From: Emydura subglobosa
Lineage: Eukaryota; Chordata; Testudines; Chelidae
Length of the DNA stretch: 64,000 nt
Assembly (NCBI GenBank): GCA_007922225.1
Contig: ML679966.1
Location: 33,091,383-33,155,382 of the forward strand
Direction of reading: 5' to 3'
Positions 37,449-49,309 of the stretch are shown piece after piece (the stretch's first letter is position 1; each line of letters opens with the position of its first letter). The notes under the pieces were generated by a model that was not told the origin of the DNA, ran no database searches, and was given only the letters and a program-made list of their open reading frames with translations. Made by a program: the position numbers and the translations under genes.

Positions 37449-37999
37449 CTGAAGAAAAAACAATAAAAGCTTGTTACTCTAATGATTTGGTGCATTGGTC
37501 AGAAGATAGTTACAGATTAACAAATTACAGATACAGATTAAAAGTGTTTCCAATTTCATTCAATAGTTCAAATAACAACCTACTGTTCAAACAACAAGAG
37601 TCCTGTAGCACTTTACAGATTAACAAATTTAATTTCTGCAGGCATAAGCTATCGTGGGCTGCAACCCACTTTGTCAGATGCATGAAATGGAAATCACAGA
37701 CAGGAGGTGTATATATACATCCGGGGTAAGGAACAACAATGGGGAGGGCAAGTGCTAACAAAGTCAATTCAGTTAGAGTAGATGAGGCCTATTCACAACC
37801 ATTGATTAGAAGGTGAGAACGTGTGAACAGTGACAATTACTTCTTGTAATGAGATAACCATTCCAAGTCCCTATTCAGACCCAGTTTGTGTCAAGCTTGC
37901 ATATGAGTTCCAGCTCTGCAGTTTCTCACTCGAAGTCTGTTTTTGAAGGTTTTTTGTAGAAGTATGGCAACTTTCAAGTCAGCTACAGTGTCCTGGGAG

Positions 38000-38640
38000 A
38001 TTGAAGTGCTCTCCTACTGGTTTATGGATGTTACCATTTTTTATGTCCTGATTTGTGTCCATTTATTCTTTTGCGTAGTGACAGTCCAGACTGGCCAATG
38101 TACATGGCAGAGGGGCATTGCTGGAACATGATGGCATATATTACATTAGTAGATGTGCAGGTGAATGAGCTCCTGATGGTGTGGCTGATGTGGTTAGGAT
38201 CTGTGATGGTGTCACTAGAGTTGATGTGCGGGCAGAGCTGGCAATGGGGTTTGTTGCAGGGATAGGTTCCTGGGTTAGTGTTCTTGTTGTATGGTGTATG
38301 GTTGCTAGTGAGTATTTGCTTCAGGTTGGGGGGGCTGTCTGTAAGCAAGGATAGGTCTGCCTCCCATGGCTTGAGCGAGTGAGGGATCACCTGCTAAGAT
38401 AGGTTGTAGATTCTTAATGATGTGTTGAAGAGATTTTAGTTGGGGGCTGTTTTCTTTGTTGGGTCTGTTCTGTAGCAGGTGACTTCTGGGTACCCGTCTG
38501 ACTCTGTCAATTTGTTTCTTCACCTCTCCAGGTGGGTATTGTAGTTTTAAGAATGGAGATCCTGTAGGTATTTGTCTCTCTCTAAGGGATTGGAGCAAAT
38601 CCGGTTGTATCTTAGGGCTTGGCTGTAGACAATGGATCAT
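38000..38640 (-). pseudogene. Penelope C-terminal linker and GIY-YIG endonuclease relic
   Basis: The linker includes QIDRVRRVPRSHLLQNRPNK, then a cysteine-bearing CNKPHCQLCPHINSS (a zinc-binding CX5-CX2C-like motif of Penelope linkers), then TSTNVIYAIMFQQCPSAMYI and GQSGLSLRKRINGHKSGH, the GIY-YIG nuclease core with its Arg. The final part is truncated by a stop. Confidence 0.85.
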
Positions 38641-38699
38641 GTAATGTGTCCAGGGTGGAAGCTGGAGGCATGAAGATACGTATTGCAGTCAGTTGGTTT

Positions 38700-39240
38700 T
38701 CAGTATAGGGTGGTATTAATGTGACCATCCTTTATTTGTATTGTAGTGTCCAGGAAGTGGATTTCTTGTGTGGACTGGTCCAGGCTGAGATTGATAGTGG
38801 GATGGAAATTATTGAAATCCCTGTGGAATTCTTTGAGGGACTCTTTCCCGTGGGTCCAGATGATGAAAATGTCATCAATGTAGTGTCGGCAAAGGAGAGG
38901 TGCTTGGGGATGAGTTTTGAGGAAGCGGTGTTCTAGGTCAGCAATAAAAATGTTGGCATATTGGGGGGCCATGCAGGTGTCCATAGCTGTGCCACTGACT
39001 TGAAGGTATAGATTGTCCTAACCCACAACTACTTCAGATTTGGAGGCAAAGTCACAAAGTTCAGCTACCAGGTGTTCCATATCATCATCAGGGAAAATGT
39101 ACCTAATGGCTTGTAGTCCATCTTTGTGTGGAATGTTGGTGTAGAGAGCTTCTACATCCATAGTGGCCAGGATGGTGTTGCAGAAATTAATTTTGTTAGT
39201 CTTTAAAGTGCTACAGGACTCCCGTTTTTGCTGTATGCAG
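38700..39240 (-). pseudogene. Penelope reverse transcriptase relic (part)
   Basis: Two frames hold the finger and palm of a Penelope-type RT: TMDVEALYTNIPHKDG and VAELCDFASKSEVV, then MAPQYANIFIADLEHRFL and the YIDD palm, then STQEIHFLDTTIQIKDGHI. Penelope RTs are related to telomerase. This copy starts inside the RT, so the N-terminal part is absent, and stop codons occur between blocks. Confidence 0.88.
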
Positions 39241-39284
39241 ACTAACACGGCTACCCCTCTGAAACTTTCAACCTACTGTTAGAT

Positions 39285-42200
39285 CACCACAGTACTTGTC
39301 ATTTTCATGGTATTTCCTGTGATAAGCATGGAGCTGCAAGCATTTCCACTACTACTTTTGGACACTAGTGTTTAAAACATTTCTAAGGTGGGGAAAAAAA
39401 TCATTCCCTTATCCCCAGGTTTAAATAAATATGTGAGAGAGTTTATATACCAGATTCTGGGCTGTGCATGAGGAGGCTTTAAGCCTATCACATGGCTGTT
39501 TGGGGAAGAGTATAAGAGGAATAAGAAGCTGGGTCAAAGGGGAATGAATGATATGTCCTCCCACCTCCTGGCTGGTTAAAGCAGGGAAAGCCTGTGAGAA
39601 TTATCCCTCAGTGTTTTTCAGTTGATTTTGCTGCTTGTTTTGTAGACAACATAACAAACGACCCTGACGAAAGGACTTAAAAGACTAATGCCTGAAGCTT
39701 TGTTTTCCTTCCTTGGCTGGTGAAGCTGCCCACTAGCCTATAGAGGGATATCCAATAGCCAAATGCAGCAAAGCTTATGCCTCACCAGAGAGCTTGTGTT
39801 CGAAATTTTGTCCCATACACAGTTCCTCTCACAAAATACTATCTCTACTGCTCTACTATCTCTTACTATCTATGTGCTGTATGACTCTGAGTCCTGCCCA
39901 CCTCACTAAAATCATCAGAAGCAGGTCGGACATAGTCCAGGCTTCATCTCACTGCCATGGGTGGAAAGATGAAACTGAGGTAGGCTCACTGCCATTTATC
40001 TCCTGGTATAGGAGCATGAGGAGTCAGAAGGATCATGCACAGGCCTGACAGACAAAAGATTCCAGTCTCACATGCATGAGGCACATGGGCACCTACACAG
40101 TTGAAGAATGAGCTCTACAGTTACTGTATTATTCTATTTAATTTCCTTTGCTGATGCTCAAGACCCAGTATGTAATGGAACTATACAGCTACTAAGGTTT
40201 TCACACCATTGACCCCTTTATAGAAATAGTTTCCCCATAATTGTGCTCTAGAATCTAAGCTTTTACTTAAAAAGATAATAAAGTTTCTAGATTCTTAAGT
40301 TTCCAGAGAAACTTCAAAATATGAAGTACATACTGAGGCAGTGCGGTCTGTCTGGGTCAGTAGAGGGAGACAAAGTTACAGGACTAGCACGAACTACTGA
40401 AAGCTTGCAAGGGGCAGGCTGATGTGGGGGTACCAAAAATTTAAACAAGCTGCAGATAAGTATCAATGTGTGAATGCTTAGCTGAACAGGCCCACACCTA
40501 CCAATCCTCTGAGAGCCTCCCATTACCAGTCTTAAATAGTGTATCTGGAGACTATATTGTTATTTTAATAGATCGGAAGGTCAGCTAGCACAGGTGTGCC
40601 ACGTCCTCCTGCAGGCTTGATTCATTTCTGAACTGAATGCTCTTATTAACATTAAAAGTCCAGGAATTTACTCTTTCAATTGGCTCACAGAGGCTTTCAA
40701 TATGTCGCCTCTATATGTTTGGCTTCACTATAAACTGATTCTGCACATGTGGGTGAGACACAAGAATCCACACAATTTGGGAGCTTCTTAAGCCTTACCA
40801 TTAGAAGTAGGGCACTTGGTAGTGCCCAATATTACACAGGTTATAGAGAAATTCCAAGGGTAAGGCCATTTTGTCACAACCATAGTGTTTTGGGTTTTTT
40901 AAAAAATCAGCTTTGTAGGGGATGGGGGGAGTTTTCGTGTTTTGTCTCTGCCTAAAAGTGATTTTTTTTAGGAAAATCTAAGAAAATCCCTTCAGCCAGT
41001 TTGAGTCTGTGGGAGTATAAAATACATGAGTCTCACACTTTAGAATTCCAGCCATATTTCCTCAGGCACAATTACAGCAGGAAAGACCAAAGTTAAAAAA
41101 GCTGAAGTACCCCCATGCAAATCTAGTTCAAAGAAGGGATCAAAGAATCTACAAGTTCTCCTAGCTTTCCTAGCAAAGTTTGTAAGTTATGTAAAATAAC
41201 TTTTCAGCAAAGGAATGTACAAGTTCTGATGGCAGGGACAGCAGAATATGTAAAGCACACAGTCTGAATAGGTCTGAGCTTCACCCTTTAGAAAAGCAGA
41301 GGAAAGCCCTCTGCCTTTACAAAGTGCATCTTATTTCTCCTGGCACTACAGCAGTGCCTGGGGTATGATGGAGCTGAGACAAGGCCCAACCTGTTATGTC
41401 TGCCCAAGGGCAAAACGGGGATGGTACCTGATCTCCCAAATGTAGGGACTGGAATTCTGCCTGGCTCTTACATGGACTATCAAGAAGTAGGGTAGAACCC
41501 CACAGCATGCACCCTCATAAGAACCAGAAAGAAACCGGTCCTAAGTGAATTTAGAGAGAGACTTTCCCAGTTGGAAAGCTTGACAGACTTGTCTAAATGA
41601 AGGTCCCTGCTCTATGGTAGATTACTAAAAGTGTTTAACAGCATTTTTCTAAGTATTTAGAGATAATGAACAGAAGAGGAAATTTTCTTATAATTTAAAG
41701 GCATTGCAACTAAAGTGTTTCGATGAGAACCCTTTTAGCTGTAACGTATAGTCAGAACATTGACTGTATAATAATGGCTCCTCCTCACTCTTTATCTGCT
41801 CCTTGTATCTTTGAGTCAGATCTGGTCACTTTACTGACAAAAACAAAATTTTATTGCTCTTAGTCTCACAGAGGCAAAAAAAAAACAAACCCAAAAAACA
41901 ATGAGTGAGAGAGAGTGAGAGAAACAGACATGTACCTGGTTTCTATCGTGTCTCATGCACCAAAGCGTCAGCTAAATAGTCTTGTACTAGTGATGAATAA
42001 TTTAGGAGGCAGAAAATGTAAAAATGATCCTGCTGTAGCTTTCACCAGTGCAAGTTTTAGATGTTATAAAGCTTGTGGAGGAGAATGAGTTGAAATTTCT
42101 CTGCTTTATTTCCTCAGTTATTTAGACCAGATGACTTAAAATAGCAGTGGGAAGGGCCAGAGAACTTAATGAAGGAGGGAAAGAAACATAAAAGATGGAA

Positions 42201-42765
42201 AAGGCACCAGATGACTCCCCAGGAGAGTGGACTTATAAAAAGGGATTTTCTTTTTTCAAGGTGCATCAGTTCTGTGTTCTGCCATTATTGTCAGCTGTGA
42301 GCATTTACAACATGGCAAGTTTTTCCCCTTACTCAGCTTCTTACATGTAACCAGTAGTTTAACTATGAGAAGACCACCTTCCTCTAATTCTCAGTTTTCA
42401 ATCAGGAAAGTTTTCCCAAGAAGGTTCCTTGCCAACTGGCAATACCCACGAATGATATGTAAATGCCATTGTGCCATCCTAAACTCAGGGAAACTCTAAC
42501 TGTTGGGTTTATTGAAATACAGAGAATACTGTTTTTTTAAAAATTGATTATTTATAAAACCAAATGCTAGGATGGCATTTCCAGTTCTCTGTGCTCAGCC
42601 TCATGGTAAATTCTTCAGAAGTGGTCAAGAAAAAGTTCTGCCTGTAACCGGGAAGGGCAGGGGCACTTCTTGTGTGCCAATATGGGGACAGACATCCTTA
42701 TGTACTTATTTTCCACAAGGAAGTTCTAGTATAGAGGAGTCATTGGTAATTGGTTGATTTACTGT
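39285..42765. other. CORIN intron, unassigned
   Basis: About 3.5 kb of AT-rich sequence with no exon. Bases 39450-39750 have a composition like an LTR (tata-like and aggactt motifs) but no ends were found. Confidence 0.35.
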
Positions 42766-42771
42766 AAAGAG

Positions 42772-43432
42772 GATCACAGAATCATAGAATATTAGGTTTG
42801 AAAGGGACCTCAGGAGGTCATCTAGTCCAAGCCCCTGCTCAAAGCAGGACCAACCCCAACTAAATCATCCCAGCCAGGGCTTTGTCAAGCCGGGCCTTAA
42901 AAACCTCTATGGATGGAGATTCCACCACCTCCCTAGGTAACCCATTCCTGTGCTTCACCACCCTCCTAGTGAAAAACTTTTTCCTAATATCCAACCTAAA
43001 CCTCCCCCACTGCAACTTGAGACCATTGCTCCTTGTTCTGTCATCTGCTACCACTGAGAACAGCCTAGCTCCATCCTCCCTGGAACTCCCCTTCAGATAA
43101 TTGAAGGCCACTATCAAATCCCCCCCTCATTCTTCTCTTCTGCAGACTAAACAAGCCCAGTTCCCTCAGCCTCCCCTTACAAATCATGTGCCACAGGCCC
43201 CTAATTACTGGACTCTTTCCAATTTGTCCACATCCTTCCTGTAATGGGGGGCCCAAAACTGGACACAATACTTCAAATGTGGCCTCACCAATGCCGAACA
43301 GAGGGGAATAATCACTTCCCTCGAGCTGCTGGCAATGCTCCTACTAATGCAGCCCAATATGCCATTAGCCTTCTTGGCAATAAGGGCACATTGTTGACTC
43401 ATATCCAGCGTTTTGTCCACTGTAACCCCCAG
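42772..43432 (-). mobile_element. CR1 LINE 3' part, next to a CORIN splice donor
   Basis: Minus-strand CR1 from the RT C-terminus ([20 protein letters not shown], then [20 protein letters not shown]) through the 3' tail. On the plus strand its terminus is cagaatcatagaatattagg at 42776. It is in the same orientation as CORIN. Its 5' breakpoint near 43432 is only about 16 nt from the donor of the LDLa4 exon. It is the least diverged CR1 in the window. Confidence 0.93.
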
Positions 43433-43448
43433 AATGAACACAGCATAC

Positions 43449-43571
43449 CTGTATTTTCACTGCAATTATCTTCATCGCTTCCATCTTTACAGTCATTATC
43501 TCCATCACACTGGAAAGCACTGGGAATGCACTGTCCATTTCTGCACTCCACCAGACCCTGACTGTGACATG
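43449..43571 (-). CDS. CORIN: CORIN exon: LDL-receptor class A repeat 4
   Basis: This 123-bp exon, phase 1 to 1, encodes an LDLa repeat beginning [17 protein letters not shown] and ending [13 protein letters not shown]. The first part is close to identical to human corin as I recall it. The acceptor is gtttccccag (AG at 43573-43572). The preferred donor is gtatgc at 43448. A second in-frame GT (gtgaaa) starts at 43460 and would shorten the exon by 12 nt, removing four residues after the last cysteine. A CR1 LINE ends about 16 nt beyond the donor, so almost all of the intron's 5' flank is retroelement. The next junction gives Gly (GQTPC). Confidence 0.95.
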
Positions 43572-44137
43572 CTGGGGAAACAAGAACACATTCCAATCAT
43601 CCTAGATGTCTACAGATCTCTCATTTCTTCTAAACATAATTTTTAAAAAATTATCATCATCAAAGGTAGCCCAATTCTTACCCTTATAAAGACCCCCTTT
43701 TTATGTGTGTATATATCTTTCTCCAATTTTAACCATTTGGGCTGAAATTTTCCTTACCAGGTGTCTGCCTCAGATTTAGCCAAATGGTGTGGCTTTTTCT
43801 GAGAATGAGGCTAAGGAAAAATATGTTGTTTTGACCATCTTAAAAAATTGTCTGAAAATCTCTAGGGCTTGCATGCTTTGGAGCAGAGACTTGAAATTTG
43901 GCCGGAGGTGGCCTTTTGCTGTTTCTGTGGGAAAAAAACCTCAAATTTTGCCAAGTGATAACCCTTTGGAAAAAAACATTCACACACACGGCCAGTATAT
44001 TTTTGCATATACATTTTTGGAAGATTCTGTTTGCTCTGGCCGTACTCCAGCTTGGTAATATCAGTTCTGGGATGGTGATAGCTGTGCCTGGTTCAGTCTG
44101 GGTAGCTGAACGGAGAACCTGTCTCTTCTGTGCTCTC

Positions 44138-44385
44138 AATGGGCACATCTACACAACAATGAAAAACCCATAGCTGACCCAGGTCACCTGACTTGAGCTC
44201 ACGGAGTTCACTGGAAAATTACTTGGTAGACATTCGGGCTCAGGCTGGAGCCTGACCTCTGGGACCCTTCTAGAAGGGAGTGTCCTAAAGCTCAGGCTTC
44301 AGCCTGAGACCAAATGTCTACACAGCAATTTTTAGCCCTGCAGCCCGAGGGTCTTTTATCCCTCTGTAGACATATCCAATGACTC
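44138..44385. repeat. MITE, Harbinger-like ends
   Basis: It begins near gggcacatctacacaacaat and ends near ctctgtagacatatcc, with internal inverted copies (acattcgggctcaggctgga against ctcaggcttcagcctgag). It is a common chelonian non-autonomous element. Confidence 0.6.
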
Positions 44386-44429
44386 TAGTGAAGAGCCCAG
44401 GCAGTGTGGAAAAAGAAGCTGCTGATTTG

Positions 44430-45080
44430 AATTCACAGGGAACAAGAGCCAGTCATGGGCGTGGGATTAATTGTGACAAGGATTCTGGGTTGTGGGGAAT
44501 CTGGGGAGAGACTGGCTGAGAGGGGAAGGAGAAGACTGAGATGAAGAGTTAGGTTGAGGTGTGCGACTGGGACTGGCTGGGTAAAGGGATCAGACCTGGG
44601 AACTGGGGAGGTAAATGAAGGCTGGGACTGGGATTCAGTAAGCAGGGGAGGAAATTGAGATAGGATAAGAAGCGAGGGGAGACTGGGACGGGCTGGGCAA
44701 AGACACTGGGACTGAAAATCAGTGTGGAAGGGGTTGGGGGGGGGGAGAGGAGGAGAAGCCAGGGTGTACTGGGAGCACAGGCACTGGCTGAGCAAAAAGA
44801 CTAGGACAAGGAGCTAGACGAAGAGATTGGGACTGGGAGTCAGTGGGGATAGGGAACATGGTTGGGAAGGCGACTTGAAGCCAGAGTGGGGGACAGAGAC
44901 AAACTGGATGAGGAGTTGGGGGGAAACAAACTGGCTGGGCAAGGAGATTGGGAAGAGAAGCCTGAGGAGTGGAGACTGGGACAGGGTAGGTGAGGAGAAC
45001 AGGACTAGGGCAAGGAGCTAGAAGTGGGGAAGAGATGGGGCAGGTTGGAAGTGAGGGGGTGGAATGGGTCACATTTGAGG
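44430..45080 (+). repeat. Purine-rich degenerate minisatellite
   Basis: About 650 bp, strongly G/A-rich on the plus strand, built from imperfect repeats of a motif such as gggactggctgggtaaag or gattgggactgggagtcag. A run of ten G is near 44736. Open frames here on the minus strand are Pro/Ser/Leu-rich artefacts. Confidence 0.6.
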
Positions 45081-45423
45081 AAGGGGCAGAAGAGTCTGTG
45101 CTCTGACACTGTCCCTTCCAGAGCCTCTAACGGAAGCCAAGATCCCTGAAACTCATCATTTCTCTGCTGTCAGCAAATATCTGTGAAACCCACTGGCAAA
45201 GTGCCCATCCCCTTCTAGTGCTGGACCACATGGATGATGGTAACCTCCGACTGCTATCAGTCACTCCAAGAGCTCAGTTTGGCAAAAGTCTGTGGTGGAT
45301 TTAAAGGTTCCTGCTCTGCTATGAACCGTGTGAGTATCAATATGATGCCACATGATGACATTTCTGTTTTCCCAGTTTGTTTTTTTAAATACCTAGGAAA
45401 TTAAAATTATGTTAAAGATTATT

Positions 45424-45569
45424 ATTAAGGTTGCAAAGTCAAGCACTCAAAAGATAGGGATTCAACCTTAATTAGGTCCCCTTGTGCATATGTATCATCA
45501 TATTGTCTTTAATTACACTACCATATAAGCATTTCCTAACTTTTCAGTGCTTGACTTTGCAACCTTAAT
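45424..45569. repeat. Palindromic MITE with 35-bp arms
   Basis: The left arm 45424-45458 (ATTAAGGTTGCAAAGTCAAG...) and the right arm 45535-45569 are inverted copies with about two mismatches in 35. The loop is about 76 bp. The ends attaagg / ccttaat fit a small non-autonomous DNA element. Confidence 0.75.
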
Positions 45570-45604
45570 GATGTTTTCTTAGTAGTTTCTGTGTCTATAA
45601 TTTA

Positions 45605-45790
45605 ATATTTTTATTACCAAAGCAGCCAGAGACCCCAATCACAGTCAGGAATCCATTGCGCTATGTGCTGCATGAACACAGGTGACAACACAGTCCCTAC
45701 CGCAAAATGCTTACAATTTAAGAAGGACAGTTGTAGTATTCCAATATAAACAGTAATGAACCAGAAGGAAGCTACAAAGGAGCAACTACA
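45605..45790. repeat. SINE-like repeat fragment
   Basis: Contains gctatgtgctgcatgaaca and cagtccctaccgcaaaatgc followed by ttacaatttaaga. This is the same common sauropsid repeat as at 30.6 kb. Confidence 0.5.
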
Positions 45791-45980
45791 ATCCATTTCG
45801 ACAATCAGAAGAGAAGATTAACTATGCTTGCCAAAGTATGTTATCTACAAGGACATTTACCACTTACTAAACTACATGAAATCAAATTACCTTAAATTCC
45901 TGTCTTTCTAGCAACACTCCATGCATAACATTTTGTTTAAAAAGTACCGATATGTAGACTTAAGAAATTAGGTAACTTAC

Positions 45981-46091
45981 AGCAATTCACTTCATCTGAC
46001 TTGTCTATACAATCATGGTCACCATCACATACCCAGTCTACCGTTATACATCTCCCATCTCCACACTGATGTTGCTTCACTGGATTACAAT
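45981..46091 (-). CDS. CORIN: CORIN exon: LDL-receptor class A repeat 3
   Basis: This 111-bp exon, phase 1 to 1, encodes a full LDLa repeat with [14 protein letters not shown] and DKSDEVNC, so six cysteines and an intact acidic calcium site. The acceptor is ttttcattag (AG at 46093-46092) and the donor is a strong gtaagt at 45980. The split codon at the upstream junction gives Asp, and the downstream one gives Ser (NCS, a possible glycosylation sequon also found in human corin). The intron to the next exon is about 2.4 kb and holds a MIR-like SINE fragment, a palindromic MITE and a purine-rich minisatellite. Confidence 0.96.
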
Positions 46092-46099
46092 CTAATGAA

Positions 46100-48310
46100 A
46101 ATGAAAAATTCGGACCAAAAATAAAATAAAAGAAAGGGAGAAAAAATCATTTCAATTATGTAATTTCTATTTCTGCTTGATAATTCCATCCTCTGGAAAG
46201 GTCATTGTCCTTACAAACTTGGTAATTAGGCTTACAATAACTACAGTACCTAAGGTTACCATACCCACAGTATTACTTAAACTACTCTATGTGCACAGTG
46301 AGTGCCTTGAGCTCAACAATGTTAATAAACTAATTAACCCATTAACAGGCAAGTGATTAAAAAGGAGCAGATGAAGGAAGTGCTTGAGGAGGAGGAAGGA
46401 GACGGAAGGCTAGCTGACTCTGACAAGAACTCTTGGATTAGAGACTTCTCAACCAATTTCCCCTGGAAGAAAAGCCCAGAAATCTGGAAAACACTGCAAG
46501 GCTGTGACTGCACTGATATGTACTGAGATGCTGGTGTTTACAAGCAGGAAGATCTCAGAGTGGTCTGCATTCATGGAAAAGGGGAGGGTACAGCAGTGAT
46601 CTGTCATAGTGTTACCTAAGGCAATTGCCAAGTTTCCAATGGTGACCACTAAACTATAGATGAATAACTTTTTTCCTATTATAATAATTTAGGTTTATGG
46701 TAAAAAATGGGAAATATCCTGGACAGAGAAACCAAGCAGCTCTTACATGTAATTTCATATGTTATCCATATATTTTAGCATATTATTTCATATGAAATTT
46801 AAGGTCAAGTATATCCATTAATTGGCAATTCCTACACAATGATGTCTGTATGACAGAATATTTGTTCCCAAGCTGAAGTTCACTGAGCACTCTCAAGTTG
46901 TGTGCAGAACTGCATTTTTCTTAGGGGTGTTAGTATATAAATACCTGTCAAGAAATGGCCAAGTGATGTGGGTAGAGTGAGTAACTGTGTTGAGGTCCTA
47001 CAGAATTATCAAAAACCACAACTGTTTGGTAATTTTTTGTTTTGTTTTTGACATTTCACTCGATTTCTAATAGATAATATGACTGGAATAAATAAAATAT
47101 TTCTGAAGTAAAAGATGAAACTGAAGACTCAAGTAATATATAAGGAATAGACTGTAGTCTGGCTCCTCCATGAAATAAGGCTCAAAGGACTGAAGAAAGA
47201 AACATCACCTGGGATGACACTTATTCTAAAAAAGAGTCTTCAAGGAAACTCCAACAAATGAAAGAATTGCTGGGATTGTTAGTGATTTCCAACAAGGACT
47301 TGGAAGACCTTGTTGGCAATACTACAGAGAAATATTTCATGCTGAAGAAAAAATTTTGATGGCCAGAAATGCCGCACTACCAGAAAAGAGGCCGAGCTAA
47401 AAGATTTTCAAAGAGCTCTATCTATCCTTAAAGAAAGATAAGATAGAGGATTATGAACAGAGACATAGATGAAACATTTTGGGCTGCCATAAGGCACAGC
47501 AGGAGGCAATGAAACTGTGTTTGTGGAAACACTATTTCTTCCTATTACATGCCTTGATGGAGACATCAGTTGAGAGTTGGAATGAACACACACATCGAAC
47601 ATTAGTTCCCAGATGGAAATAACTAAGATTCCCAGATAAACAACGCATTCTTCAGAAGACTAAAAGCTCTTCCAGTCTTACTATAATAGACACAGCAATT
47701 TGTTTTGCCAGCCTTCTTAGCTAAGTTAGAGGGAAAACTCTCTATATTCCCACCACAAAATTGTTTAAAAGTAAAAAAAGATAGATCTACGCTGCATTAT
47801 AGGACACACAACGATCACACTATCTGCTAATCTTTGGAAGAGGCCAAGAATTTTCCATAAGAAAGTTTCAAGAAGAGACAGAAATCTTATCCTTATTTTG
47901 CCCTTTCATCAGTCTGTTTCCATAAGTAATGAAACTTTCTTCATCGACCCTTAGGAAAGGTTGAATAGAAGGAATACACTTGGTATAAAAGTTATTGAGA
48001 ATATGTTAAAGGTGAGGAAGAGAGCACAACAAATCTGAGAGCAATCACTGTCAAACATTGTTTTTGTGTCAGTGTTTGCTGTTATGATGTTATTAAATGA
48101 GGAAGTTTGACTTGTTTCCATTTTTCTCAGAAATTATTACCAGCCATGCTACCCAACTGAGCTCTTTAATGGGGCCAGGATTTCACCGTAGGGGCCTGAT
48201 TCTGCTAACCTCATTCACAAGGAGTAATACCTTACATCATAAATAGTCTCTTTGATAGATTCCAGTGGAAGTACAGCATTCATTGCAGTGGAAGTAAAAC
48301 ATTCATTCTG
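46100..48310. other. CORIN intron, unassigned
   Basis: AT-rich, with no exon or clear repeat. Short open frames have no signature. Confidence 0.3.
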
Positions 48311-48323
48311 CAAATACTAAGCG

Positions 48324-48825
48324 CTAGTCTACACTGGGAATTTTCACTGGCATAGTTACGTCTCTCCGAGGTGTGAAAAATTCACATCCGTAAGATACAG
48401 CTATGCCAACCTAACCCCCAGCGTAGACAGTGCTAGGTTGAAGGGAGAATTCTTCCATTGATCTAGCTACTGCCTCTCATGGAGGTGGATAACCTAAGCC
48501 AGTAGGAGAACCCTTCCGTCAGCATAGGTAGCATCTACTCTGAAGTGCTACAGCAGCGCATCTGCAGCAGTTTAAGTGCAGACGTACACTAAGGCCTGGT
48601 CTATACTTAAATATTTTTGGAATAATCTTTTGGTTAAGGATGTGATTTTTTTCTCCCAAAATATTTATATTGGTAGAAAGATGACGTATACCTGCATAGT
48701 TATTCCCCTTCCCATACAGAAATAGCTATACGCATATAAAGCAATTGCATCTGCAGTAGGGGAGGTTAACTATACTTATATAGTTAAAGCAGATACAGCT
48801 TTTTAGAGTAGACAAGCCCTTAAAC
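48324..48825. repeat. Two adjacent chelonian MITEs
   Basis: The first (48324-48590) begins gctagtctacactgggaatt and contains taacccccagcgtagacag. The second (48596-48825) begins ggcctggtctatacttaa and ends agtagacaagccctt, an inverted pair. They lie end to end. Confidence 0.6.
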
Positions 48826-49309
48826 TCATGCATAACTTTGCTCACAAAAGAAATCCCACTGAAGTCTTCAAAATAGTAAATTCATAAGTCATTTGGACTA
48901 CTAATATAAAAAAAGCTATGCACAAGGTTAAGTGTTTACAGGATCGGGGCCTTTTCACTATGAGTAAAAATGATCAGATTCAATTGTTTAGCATGGCATT
49001 CTTTTGAAAAAATGGAGAAAAAAATGAGTGGGATGGTTGTGGAACGTTTTTGTTATCACAGGTTACTAGTGCCTGTTGTCCATCAAAGCAGCTATTACTG
49101 ACTGCTACTGAAAATGGGCCTAACAGCAACATTTAGAATTGACTTGTGATGGACAAGATTGGAAGCATCTGGGGCTGAGAGGAGGAGATTACAATAACGA
49201 AGGCACCAGACAATAAACACTTGAACAAGCCCTAGGTAGAGTCTGTACAGAGAGAAAAGGTTCAATCTTAGGGACACCATAGAGGATAAAGTAACAGGAA
49301 GACAGGATG

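Larger units (their letters stand above)
37588..39268 (-). mobile_element. Penelope-like retroelement, 5'-truncated, with inverted end
   Basis: The element is bounded by a perfect 12-bp duplication, CAACCTACTGTT (37576-37587 and 39269-39280). On the minus strand it encodes a broken Penelope reverse transcriptase (DVEALYTNIPHKDGLQAI near 39160, then LCRHYIDDIFIIWTHGKESL near 38870 with the catalytic IDD) followed by a GIY-YIG endonuclease (AMYIGQSGLSLRKRINGHKS near 38080). Stops separate the pieces. About 50 bp at the two ends are inverted copies of each other (agtcctgtagcacttta is at 37599 on plus and near 39215 on minus). Its 3' end lies 127 nt upstream of the CORIN connector-exon acceptor. 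Confidence 0.92.

Noticed and set aside
44433..45072. Pro/Ser/Leu-rich open frames on the minus strand
   Set aside because: They are produced by the purine-rich minisatellite on the other strand and have no start context or domain.
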